Positions 36,967 to 44,825 of a stretch of DNA of 64,000 nt are shown here, one piece after another (the first letter of the stretch is position 1; every line of letters begins with the position of its first letter). The translations under genes and the position numbers were made by a program. Source of the DNA: Alphaproteobacteria bacterium (lineage in GTDB: Bacteria; Pseudomonadota; Alphaproteobacteria; UBA6615); contig JAALLF010000018.1 in the NCBI GenBank assembly GCA_011087645.1, positions 1-64,000 of the forward strand, in the 5' to 3' direction. Under the pieces are notes generated by a model. It searched no databases. It saw only the letters and a list, made by a program, of their open reading frames with translations, and was not told where the DNA came from.

Positions 36967-37638
36967 TTAACCCTTACGCCGGCTGAATCGCTTGGCCATG
37001 TCTTCCTTTGCATCCATGGCCGGCGGTTTAACGAGGGCGTCTGGTTTGGTCGAGCGCGTAATAGCAGCGCCAAGGGCGATGAAGTTATCAGCACCGATTT
37101 CGACACCCTCAGCGGTGGCAGAATTCACTCCCATGAAGGTATATGCCCCGATAGTACAGAGCCCCGAAACCACCACATGCGACGAAATGAACACATGGTC
37201 TTCGACTTTCGTGCCGTGGCCGATATGGTTTCCTGACCATAACGTCACATCGTTGCCGATTTCGACGAACGGCTGAAGAGTATTGTCCTCAAGGATGAAG
37301 CTGTTCTCGCCGATTGTGACATTGTGCCAAACAAAAGCGCGGGAACTGACATAGCTAGCCAGACGATATCCCTTGGCTTTGAGGTCGTCATACTTCTCAG
37401 CCCGAACGGAGTTTAGCTTCTGGCTGCCGATAGCGACGAAAGCATCGAATGTATCCGGGGGAAACTGTTTTTCGATTTCATCATAGGGGGTCACAGGTTT
37501 CCCCATGAAGGTGTTACTCTCGATGTAATCGCGGTCGACGGTAAAAACCATTACCTCATATTCATCGCAGTCATGGGTAAAGTACTCATACGCCAACCTG
37601 GCGATTTCGCTACAACCTACGATGATAAGGGGTTTCAT
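36967..37638 (-). CDS. NeuD/PglD-like sugar O- or N-acyltransferase
   Basis: The product has 223 residues: an N-terminal Rossmann-like domain (MKPLIIVGCSEIARLAYEYF) and a left-handed beta-helix from about residue 95, seen as hexapeptide repeats (NVTIGENSFILEDNTLQPFV, EIGNDVTLWSGNHIGHGTKV). The GNHIGHG histidine is the likely catalytic base. Related enzymes acetylate UDP- or dTDP-amino sugars using acetyl-CoA, so this is a good candidate for N-acetylation of the FdtB product. It is three bases from the methyltransferase gene upstream. Confidence 0.85.
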   Translation of the reverse strand: MKPLIIVGCSEIARLAYEYFTHDCDEYEVMVFTVDRDYIESNTFMGKPVTPYDEIEKQFPPDTFDAFVAIGSQKLNSVRAEKYDDLKAKGYRLASYVSSRAFVWHNVTIGENSFILEDNTLQPFVEIGNDVTLWSGNHIGHGTKVEDHVFISSHVVVSGLCTIGAYTFMGVNSATAEGVEIGADNFIALGAAITRSTKPDALVKPPAMDAKEDMAKRFSRRKG

Positions 37639-37641
37639 AGC

Positions 37642-38451
37642 TTAGGGCCGTCTAATCAGAAGATCGTCGCGGCGGTTAGCCATGGGTAAGGCGTCATTTT
37701 GCGGTACGATATAAGCGTTGCAGCCGGCTGCCTGAGCGCGCCGCACCAACCCAGCCAGAACCGCATCGTCGATGTTGTCGTGTTCAGTCACCAGGTGCTC
37801 GACTCGCGGCGGCTCATCGGTGTTCTGAAAAGCTTTGTGAAACGCGATCCCAGCTTCGCTTGAGAAGAAGCGTTTGCGCTTAGACACGTTGGGTATGTCG
37901 CCGATCAATGCCGCGCCCCGAGGGGCCAATAGGTCAATCAAATGATCGAGGAAGGCGAACAGGTTGGTATCCACGTAAACATAATGCAAGACGCTGTAGC
38001 ACAAGATCGCGTCGGCGCCTTTGGCGCCGGTGGCGGCGAACACATCCTGAGCGATTTCCGGATACTTTCCAGCAATCTTGATCATGCCTTCCTGATCTTG
38101 GTTCAGATCGAGCATTTCCTTGGAGTCCACCAATACCAGGTTATGGTTTTCTTGCGCAGCAAATTTCTTGACTCGGTCGGTAACACCGCCACATCCGCAA
38201 CCGATATCGACCCAGGTCTTATTCGGTTCTTTAAGGGTCAGGAGATTGCCGAGGATTTCGGCAAATATCATATCTTCGTAACCCACGCGATACTGGCTAG
38301 GAAACGCGATTTTTTCCTCCGGACTAAGGTTCGGGTTTTTAGCCAGCTGGCGGAACCGTTCGTAATCGAGAGCGGTCGTGGCAAAATCGATGGATTCAGA
38401 CGTTGCCAAATCCACGGCGTCTTTGTTCTCAGACAATGTGTTGCTTCCCAT
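37642..38451 (-). CDS. Class I SAM-dependent methyltransferase
   Basis: The product has 269 residues from the ATG at 38451 (a TTG at 38469 is also possible). SAM motif I is WVDIGCGCGGVTDRVKKF near residue 78, motif II is VLVDSKEMLDL, and ILCYSVLHYVYVDTN follows. The N-terminal 65 residues are an extra helical section. Its place among sugar nucleotide genes suggests O-, N- or C-methylation of the sugar or of an acyl group on it; the substrate cannot be read from sequence. It overlaps none of its neighbours and is 107 bases from fdtAB. Confidence 0.82.
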   Translation of the reverse strand: MGSNTLSENKDAVDLATSESIDFATTALDYERFRQLAKNPNLSPEEKIAFPSQYRVGYEDMIFAEILGNLLTLKEPNKTWVDIGCGCGGVTDRVKKFAAQENHNLVLVDSKEMLDLNQDQEGMIKIAGKYPEIAQDVFAATGAKGADAILCYSVLHYVYVDTNLFAFLDHLIDLLAPRGAALIGDIPNVSKRKRFFSSEAGIAFHKAFQNTDEPPRVEHLVTEHDNIDDAVLAGLVRRAQAAGCNAYIVPQNDALPMANRRDDLLIRRP

Positions 38452-38558
38452 TCGATTCGAAAGCTGCAACGGTGAGACTCACACGCGATTCTTTATAATA
38501 CATGCCCCACACTCCCCACCGAATTTTCATCCTGGAATATACAAAACGTAGAATGGCT

Positions 38559-40133
38559 TTATTCAAAAAATTCCCAGATCTCTGATATCACACGGTCGAT
38601 TTCCGCGTCCCTGTGGAACGGGTCCAGCGGCAATGACAGGAGCTCACCAGCAGCCCGTTCGCACTCAGGCAGGGAAATATCCGGAAAAGCTTGTCCGGCA
38701 TAAGCCTCTTGTCGATGGATTGGGACGGGATAGTGGATGTTAGTGCCAATTCCACGCTCCGCCAAATGTTCAGCGAGTTCGTCGCGTCGCCCTGCCGCAA
38801 CACGAATGGCGAACACATGCCATCCGGGAGTCACACCCGCCGTAATCCGTGGCGCCGCCAGTTTCTCTTCCAAACCCGCAAGCCCTTCTATGTAACGGGC
38901 CGCCAATGCGCGGCGGCGGTCGTTCCAATCATCGAGCAGGGGCAATTTTACCAATAATACAGCGGCTTGAATGGGGTCCAGGCGGCTATTCCGCCCGGGC
39001 AAGGTCTGTTGGTACTTCGCCTCCGTTCCGTAATTGTTGAGCATACGGACCTTCCGCGCCAGGTCTGAATCGTTGGTGACGACCGCACCGCCGTCACCCA
39101 TAGCCCCTAAATTCTTGGTTGGATAAAAGCTAAACGCCGCCACGTGCCCCAGCGCGCCAGCACGCCGGCCATTATATTCTGCACCATGCGCTTGGCAGGC
39201 ATCTTCGACGACGAAAAGCCCATGGTGTTCGGCGATCTGCATGATCGGATCCATATCGGCGACGTTGCCGTACAAATGCACGGGCATAACAGCACGCACA
39301 GCCGGCGTAACGGCGGCTTCGATATCTTCTGGACGGACCACATAACTGTCCGGATCACAATCGACGAATCTCGGCCTCGCCCCAGCCATAACAACGGCTT
39401 GGGCAGAGGCCGTAAAAGAATTAGCGGGGACGATCACCTCGTCGCCGGGACCAATGCCCCTCGCGATAAATATTTGTGCCAAGGCATCCAAGCCGTTGCC
39501 ACAACCGACTGCATAGTCTGCACCACAATATTCAGCGAACGCCGTCTCGAATTCCGCGGCCTTGGGGCCGCCAATGAACATGCCAGAACGCGAAACATCT
39601 GTGAGTGCGCGTTCCAGGTCAAACCGCAAGTCCTTGTGGCATCGATCAAGCGCTAGATAGGGAATGGCGGCAGCGGTTTCGCGTTCCGCCATCCATTCCG
39701 TGAAAGCATCGTGATCGCGAATATAGTCCGCCTCGTCATACTCGTCGGATGCCAGAACGCAAACCACGGCATCGTTGCTAAACTGGTCCAGATCGCGCCA
39801 ACAGCCTGGCGGGATGAACAACCCGATTTCGGGATTGTCGAGATCGAAAGAAAAGGTGCCGTTGGCATTCTCAAGCGTGATACGCACCGACCCGTTGACG
39901 CAAATCATGAACTGGTAAAGCTCGATATGGGCGTGGCTGCCACGCGCCTCGTTGCTGTAGGGGCCATAAAGAAAATATAGCCGCCGCGCATCAAAACCAA
40001 AATGTTTGGCTGCCTCGGCAACACCCAAATTGCCCCGATAGTCCTCGATAGACTGTAAGGGGACAATGTGGGGATCGGCCACTTTGGAGGTTAGGTCTAC
40101 AATGCTACACCAAGCTACGAAGGTATAGCCCAT
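38559..40133 (-). CDS. Fused sugar 3,4-ketoisomerase (FdtA-like) and aminotransferase (FdtB-like)
   Basis: One 524-codon frame carries two enzymes. Residues 15-145 form a cupin ketoisomerase like FdtA/WxcM: EDYRGNLGVAEAAKHFGFDA then YGPYSNEARGSHAHIELYQF, whose HAH pair is catalytic in FdtA. Residues 160-520 form a DegT/DnrJ/EryC1 PLP aminotransferase: VGCGNGLDALAQIFIARG, VPANSFTASAQAV, the PLP lysine in FSFYPTKNLGAMGDGGA, and GRNSRLDPIQAAVL. Together they would turn dTDP-4-keto-6-deoxyglucose into a dTDP-3-amino-3,6-dideoxyhexose such as dTDP-Fuc3N. The ATG at 40133 overlaps rmlA by 29 bases; a GTG at 40082 is a possible alternative. In most clusters these are separate genes. Confidence 0.88.
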   Translation of the reverse strand: MGYTFVAWCSIVDLTSKVADPHIVPLQSIEDYRGNLGVAEAAKHFGFDARRLYFLYGPYSNEARGSHAHIELYQFMICVNGSVRITLENANGTFSFDLDNPEIGLFIPPGCWRDLDQFSNDAVVCVLASDEYDEADYIRDHDAFTEWMAERETAAAIPYLALDRCHKDLRFDLERALTDVSRSGMFIGGPKAAEFETAFAEYCGADYAVGCGNGLDALAQIFIARGIGPGDEVIVPANSFTASAQAVVMAGARPRFVDCDPDSYVVRPEDIEAAVTPAVRAVMPVHLYGNVADMDPIMQIAEHHGLFVVEDACQAHGAEYNGRRAGALGHVAAFSFYPTKNLGAMGDGGAVVTNDSDLARKVRMLNNYGTEAKYQQTLPGRNSRLDPIQAAVLLVKLPLLDDWNDRRRALAARYIEGLAGLEEKLAAPRITAGVTPGWHVFAIRVAAGRRDELAEHLAERGIGTNIHYPVPIHRQEAYAGQAFPDISLPECERAAGELLSLPLDPFHRDAEIDRVISEIWEFFE

Positions 40134-40977
40134 ATGCGCTATTGGCATATCGATCCGCATTGCTGAGGAGCTGTTCCTCGTCGATGTAACCCAGATTGAA
40201 CGAAGCTTCTTCGATGCAGCCAATCTTAAGGCCCTGATGTTTCTCGACGATGTTTACCAAGTTCGAAGCATCCAGCAGTGAATCGAACGTACCAGCATCA
40301 AACCAAGTAACGCCTCGTGAGAGAAATTTCGCACTAAGCTGTCGCTGGCGCAAGTAGATGTTGCTGAGATCGACGATCTCCAATTCTCCGCGCGCCGACG
40401 GCTTCAGCATTTTTGTATACTCGACAACGCGTCGGTCGAAGAAATACAGCCCGATAGCCACGATGTTGGACTTGGGTACTTTCGGTTTTTCCTCGAGCGA
40501 GAGCACATTCTGATTCTCGTCACATTCGATAACGCCGAAAAGCTCCGGGTCGTTGTGGTGTATGCCGACGATGTAGGCACCCTCTGTGAGAGCCATACAT
40601 TCTGTCCACAGCATCTTAAGGTGTCCCCAATGCAAAATATTATCGCCCAAAATCATACACACAGATTCACCGTTAATGAAATCTTCCCCAACCAGAAACG
40701 CCTCTGGCAAACCCCGCGGCTCTTTTTGGTCTTTGTATTCGATGGAAATACCGAGACGGCTACCGTCGCCAAGAACACTTTCGAGCATTGGGAGATCTTT
40801 AGGCGTGCTGATAATTAGAATTTCGCGAATCCCCAAAATCATCAGCGTCGACAGAGGATAGTGAATCAAGGGTTTGTCGTAGACAGGTAATAGCTGCTTG
40901 CACACCGAATCGGTAAGCGGGCGTAGGCGCGTCCCGCTACCGCCGGCCAAGATAATTCCCTTTCTAATTTGTGACAT
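40105..40977 (-). CDS. rmlA: Glucose-1-phosphate thymidylyltransferase RmlA
   Basis: The product has 290 residues. It forms dTDP-glucose from glucose-1-phosphate and dTTP. The nucleotide-binding loop LAGGSGTRLRPLTDSVCKQL is at residues 11-30, and EKPKVPKSN and DAGTFDSLLDAS are RmlA signatures. It is the first gene of the leftward operon, followed by the fused fdtAB gene that overlaps it by 29 bases. The next enzyme, dTDP-glucose 4,6-dehydratase (RmlB), is not in the island and must be supplied by the host. Confidence 0.96.
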   Translation of the reverse strand: MSQIRKGIILAGGSGTRLRPLTDSVCKQLLPVYDKPLIHYPLSTLMILGIREILIISTPKDLPMLESVLGDGSRLGISIEYKDQKEPRGLPEAFLVGEDFINGESVCMILGDNILHWGHLKMLWTECMALTEGAYIVGIHHNDPELFGVIECDENQNVLSLEEKPKVPKSNIVAIGLYFFDRRVVEYTKMLKPSARGELEIVDLSNIYLRQRQLSAKFLSRGVTWFDAGTFDSLLDASNLVNIVEKHQGLKIGCIEEASFNLGYIDEEQLLSNADRYANSAYGLYLRSLV

Positions 40978-41178
40978 TTATTCCACGCTCTCGCCATTGT
41001 CTGATGCTCGGTATTCCATAATATTACAGGGAATGCAAAGAGACGATGGGCCTACTTTCGGAAACATCTTGGCTTTACAGTTGGATACGTTCCAAATTGG
41101 CATCCCCCTCAGTTTCAGAACCACTTAGAGCTGATACGGCTTCCGTGAGCACTTAAGCTCCGGGACCGGCAACTTCCT

Positions 41179-41206
41179 TTGACAGTCTCAGGCTGGTGAC
41201 TATTAT
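41179..41206 (+). promoter_or_regulatory. Promoter of the glycan export operon
   Basis: TTGACA (41179-41184), a 16-base spacer and TATTAT (41201-41206, five of six) make a strong sigma-70 match, 36 bases upstream of the wzm ATG at 41243. It lies in the 265-base gap that separates the leftward rmlA operon from the rightward wzm operon. Confidence 0.65.
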
Positions 41207-41242
41207 GCTCGGTGATTCGATAGGCGGTTGGACCCAGAAAAA

Positions 41243-42046
41243 ATGATTATATCTATTTCGGCCTACACAGCCGATATGTCATCTGCCTTGCGGCAGCATT
41301 GGATATGGAGGCCACTCTCCCACCACGACCTGCGGCGGCGGTTCAGGCGCTCGGTCTTCGGTGTGTTGTGGATCGTATTTCAACAAATGTTCTTCGCCGT
41401 TGGAGCGGGATTGTTATGGTCAACCCTGTTCGGGGTAGATGCGCGCAGCTTCATCCCCTTCGTCGCCTCCGGCCTCGCAGTGTGGTCCTTCATCACGGGA
41501 AGCTATACCAGTGGATGTTCCACCTTTAGTCAGGCACAAGTTTATCTCAAACAAATTCCCGTAAACAGTTCAATATTTATATACCGCATGCTGTACACTA
41601 ACTTAGTAATTCTGTTTATTGGTGTATTAACCAGTTTTTTTCTTGTCTCTATATTGCTGCCGCAGAATATCGGATGGGGAACGCTTTTGGTATTGCCGGG
41701 TATCGGCATGGTCGCAGCTGCGGCCTTCGTGACCACCCAAACACTGGCTTATATCGGCATGAGGTTTCGCGACGTTCAGCACGCATTACCGTCACTGTTC
41801 CAGCTTTTGTTTGTACTGACGCCAATTCTCTATCCTATCGATATTTTAAGAGCACGCGGCCTAGAGATAACAGAGTTCATCAACCCCTTTACGTCGATCA
41901 TAGAAGTCATCCGCGCGCCCTTGATTAACGGCGTGGCAGCCCAGTGGCCTCACTACGCTATTGTCATTGCCTACATTGTCGTGTTTCAGGTGCTCAGCGT
42001 CGCCGTACACGCGCGCTGGAAACACGAAATGCCTTACTGGTTATGA
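41243..42046 (+). CDS. wzm: ABC-2 polysaccharide export permease (Wzm-like)
   Basis: The product has 267 residues and six membrane helices. The amphipathic start with HDLRRRFRRSVFGVLW and the later AFVTTQTLAYIGMRFRDVQH and FQLLFVLTPILYPIDIL segments match the Wzm/KpsM family. It exports a lipid-linked polysaccharide across the inner membrane with Wzt. A TTG at 41228 is also possible, but the ATG at 41243 fits the promoter better. It overlaps the wzt start by four bases (ATGA), so they are coupled. Confidence 0.9.
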   Translation: MIISISAYTADMSSALRQHWIWRPLSHHDLRRRFRRSVFGVLWIVFQQMFFAVGAGLLWSTLFGVDARSFIPFVASGLAVWSFITGSYTSGCSTFSQAQVYLKQIPVNSSIFIYRMLYTNLVILFIGVLTSFFLVSILLPQNIGWGTLLVLPGIGMVAAAAFVTTQTLAYIGMRFRDVQHALPSLFQLLFVLTPILYPIDILRARGLEITEFINPFTSIIEVIRAPLINGVAAQWPHYAIVIAYIVVFQVLSVAVHARWKHEMPYWL

Positions 42047-42810
42047 AATTTATTCGCCTCAATAATGTCGAAGTTGAATTTGCTCTTGAGCGGTCTCCGA
42101 CAGGGCAGCAGACAATACTAAACAGGGTGCTAGGAATACATAATCCGAGAGACAATTTAAAATTTCGCGCGCTTCACGATGTCAACCTAGAGATCTCTGA
42201 GGGGGACCGGCTGGGACTGATCGGAAGGAACGGCGCCGGTAAGACAACTTTACTAAAAGTTATATCTGGCATTCTGCCGCCGAGCACTGGTACCGTGAAT
42301 GTGTCTGGGCAGGTGAATGCTCTTCTGAATTTGGGCACTGGGATGGATGGTGACCTTAGTGGATACGAAACCATCTACGTACGCGGCAGCCTGCTGGGTA
42401 TCCGGCCCAAAGAGATGGACGTGAAGGCAGAGGAAATCGTCAATTTCGCCAACATTGGTGAATTCATCCACCAACCCGTAAGTACCTACTCGGCGGGTAT
42501 GTTCTTACGTTTGGGATTTGCCATTGCCACCGCGATCGAGCCCGAGATTCTGGTGCTCGACGAGGTGTATGAAGCCGGTGACGCGGCATTCAAAGAGCGT
42601 TCGAGAATACGGATTGAAAGCTTCATCGCTCGCGGCAATATCGTCGTGCTGGCGACCCACTCAACCGCTAGTATCGTAAAGTACTGCAACAAGGTGGCGT
42701 GGCTCGAAAAGGGTACGGTAGTCAAATTCGGATCGGCCCGCGATGTTGTGCCCCTATTTCAAGAAGGGATGGGGATAACCCCGTCTCCCGCAGATTCGTT
42801 TATCAATTGA
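42043..42810 (+). CDS. wzt: Polysaccharide export ABC ATPase (Wzt-like, short form)
   Basis: The product has 255 residues. Walker A (LIGRNGAGKTTLLKVISG) is near residue 60, the signature YSAGMFLRLGFAIAT near 150 and Walker B EILVLDEVYEAGD near 170; the Tyr/Ser-Ala-Gly-Met form is typical of polysaccharide exporters. It lacks the C-terminal carbohydrate-binding domain of Wzt proteins that recognise a capped O antigen, so export probably does not depend on a terminal modification. It is coupled to wzm and followed by the GT2 gene after nine bases. Confidence 0.92.
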   Translation: MKFIRLNNVEVEFALERSPTGQQTILNRVLGIHNPRDNLKFRALHDVNLEISEGDRLGLIGRNGAGKTTLLKVISGILPPSTGTVNVSGQVNALLNLGTGMDGDLSGYETIYVRGSLLGIRPKEMDVKAEEIVNFANIGEFIHQPVSTYSAGMFLRLGFAIATAIEPEILVLDEVYEAGDAAFKERSRIRIESFIARGNIVVLATHSTASIVKYCNKVAWLEKGTVVKFGSARDVVPLFQEGMGITPSPADSFIN

Positions 42811-42819
42811 CTTTTTGAG

Positions 42820-43779
42820 ATGTCATTGATTTTCGAGGACGATGTGCCGCTTGTTTCAATATTCCTACCAACATACAACCATAAAGTATTCATCGCAGAG
42901 TGCCTTGAGAGCTGCATAGCCCAGGATTATCCGAATATTCAAATCGTGGTAGGGGACGACGGCTCGGATGATGGCACGGATGAAGTGGCGCGCGAGTTTC
43001 AAGCCCGATACCCGAACAAAATCATTTTTACCCGCTTTGACGTGAATCAGGGCATTACGGCGAACGCTAACCAAGTATTAGACCTGTGCACTGGAGAATT
43101 CATCGCTTTTACATCTGGTGACGACATCCTATTTCCAAATAAATTATCGCGGCAGGTAGCCTTTATGCAGGCCAACCCGAGGGTCGTGATCTGTTACCAC
43201 GACGTGGAATGTTACGAACAAGTTTCGGGTAAGGTAATCTACAAGTATTCCGACCGCTTTCCGATGGCCGTCGGTTCGTTGTCGCATTTGGTTCGGGCCA
43301 AAGTCTTCTTCGCCGGCAATTCGGTGATGATGCGCAGGCGTTCTGCCCCGCCCAATGGTTTCGATACGCGCATTCGTCACAGCTCCGACTGGCTGTTCTT
43401 CATGGAAGCGTTGATGAAAGAAGGCGCGCCCCAACAAGGCATCGCCTTCGTGCCAGAGATTTTAGGCCGTTATCGTCGCCACAGTGGCAACAAAACCGGA
43501 CAAACCTATGAATACGGTCTGCCAGAAGCCCTGAAAACCTTGGACATCGCCGCCAAGCGGGCGCCAGCATATAGAACATTGGTACGCAGAGCCATGGCGG
43601 AACGCCTGCTCACCCAGTCGGTGAAAGATTTTCTCAAAGGACGACCGGCGACAGCGTTAGGCCACTTCAGCCAGGGCATCGCCACCAGCCCGTTCTTCGG
43701 GCCGTTGTTGTTCGCATCGAATCTCACACATTATCTAAATTACCGCATCATCGCGTTTTGCAACCGCAGGCGACGTTAG
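42820..43779 (+). CDS. Family 2 glycosyltransferase
   Basis: The product has 319 residues with a GT-A fold. The nucleotide-sugar region is VSIFLPTYNHKVFIAECLES, IVVGDDGSDDGTDEV, and the metal-binding motif is in FTSGDDILFPNK. SSDWLFFMEALMKEG then marks the acceptor part. A C-terminal extension (about residues 240-319, basic) is present. It acts cytoplasmically, adding a sugar to the lipid-linked glycan. Donor specificity is not evident. It is convergent with the beta-propeller gene (10-base gap). Confidence 0.9.
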   Translation: MSLIFEDDVPLVSIFLPTYNHKVFIAECLESCIAQDYPNIQIVVGDDGSDDGTDEVAREFQARYPNKIIFTRFDVNQGITANANQVLDLCTGEFIAFTSGDDILFPNKLSRQVAFMQANPRVVICYHDVECYEQVSGKVIYKYSDRFPMAVGSLSHLVRAKVFFAGNSVMMRRRSAPPNGFDTRIRHSSDWLFFMEALMKEGAPQQGIAFVPEILGRYRRHSGNKTGQTYEYGLPEALKTLDIAAKRAPAYRTLVRRAMAERLLTQSVKDFLKGRPATALGHFSQGIATSPFFGPLLFASNLTHYLNYRIIAFCNRRRR

Positions 43780-43789
43780 CCCTGTATTT

Positions 43790-44719
43790 TTATGACACAT
43801 CGTCGTCGTGCCAAACAGCCACGCCAAATCCGTCTTCACCATAATTGTTACCATTGTAGAATAAGTAGCGTCTCTGCGCTATGTCAGCGATGGCACCAAA
43901 CGCCATCATTTCCGAATCCCAGCCATTCGTCGTGGCGGCGATGGTGGCCAGGTCATCCTGACGCTTCCAAGTGACTCCATCGTCCGACGTGGCATAGCCG
44001 ATGTGGTAGCGCCGCGACTTGGATCGAATCGAGTACCACATCTCAAAATCACCCGCGGGCTTTTTAAGAACAAAGGGGCGACCATAGCCAAATTCGTCCT
44101 CGCCATCCGGTTCCATTACCAGCGCGCCGTAGTCTCCCCACGAAATACCATCGTCGCTTTCCAAGTAGCGCATGGCGTAGGTGGGAACCTGTTTATCCTC
44201 ATGTAGGATGGTCTTCGATCCGGCGATGTACCACATGCGCCAGATGTCACCGTCGTGCATGACATTGGCGGCGGTGCGCACAATCAGTTCACTGTCGCTA
44301 CAATCCAGCACCGGAACTTTCTTCAATCGCTGAAAGGTCCTGCCGTTGTCGTGGGATGTGGCGACCCCAACGAACAACATGTAGCGGACCTGGTCGGACA
44401 ATTGCCACCCAATGTAATAGAGACGCAGCTCGTCTCCCAATCGCACGATGCTGACCGGGGTGACGCCGTTATCGTCGAATGCGCCCGGTTCACCGACATC
44501 CAACGCCGGTGCATCAGAAACGGCGAAAACGCGAGTCGGATCCGCAGCACTGACATCAACATATCCGATTCGACCAACCTGATTCTTATCCAGGCAAGCA
44601 ACAAATATACGTATGATCTCCTCAGAGAGCTGAACCGGGGTCGGGGTGTAGGCGTGTGTCTGCCACCATGGTGTTTTTTGTACGGGCATCTTGACGAGCC
44701 CTAGTTTCTCCAACGCCAT
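43790..44719 (-). CDS. Five-bladed beta-propeller glycosidase-like protein (GH43/GH32-like)
   Basis: The product has 309 residues without signal peptide or membrane helix. Repeated strands such as LRLYYIGWQLSDQVRYML, VGVATSHDNGRTFQRL, IWRMWYIAGSKT and FEMWYSIRSKSRRYHIGYAT with SDDGVTW fit the beta-propeller of families GH43/GH32/GH130 and related sialidase-like proteins. Catalytic acids cannot be assigned with confidence. It stands alone on the - strand inside the rightward operon. Similar proteins occur in polysaccharide loci and may trim or bind glycan. Confidence 0.72.
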   Translation of the reverse strand: MALEKLGLVKMPVQKTPWWQTHAYTPTPVQLSEEIIRIFVACLDKNQVGRIGYVDVSAADPTRVFAVSDAPALDVGEPGAFDDNGVTPVSIVRLGDELRLYYIGWQLSDQVRYMLFVGVATSHDNGRTFQRLKKVPVLDCSDSELIVRTAANVMHDGDIWRMWYIAGSKTILHEDKQVPTYAMRYLESDDGISWGDYGALVMEPDGEDEFGYGRPFVLKKPAGDFEMWYSIRSKSRRYHIGYATSDDGVTWKRQDDLATIAATTNGWDSEMMAFGAIADIAQRRYLFYNGNNYGEDGFGVAVWHDDDVS

Positions 44720-44825
44720 TAGTCTATCCGGTCAGCTGGTGGTTGTGTAAAAAGACCCGTGCGTCCATTATACGAATAAGAAATTGAGTGCAATACTGAG
44801 ATAATTTGCTTAGGGGCAGGGGTGG

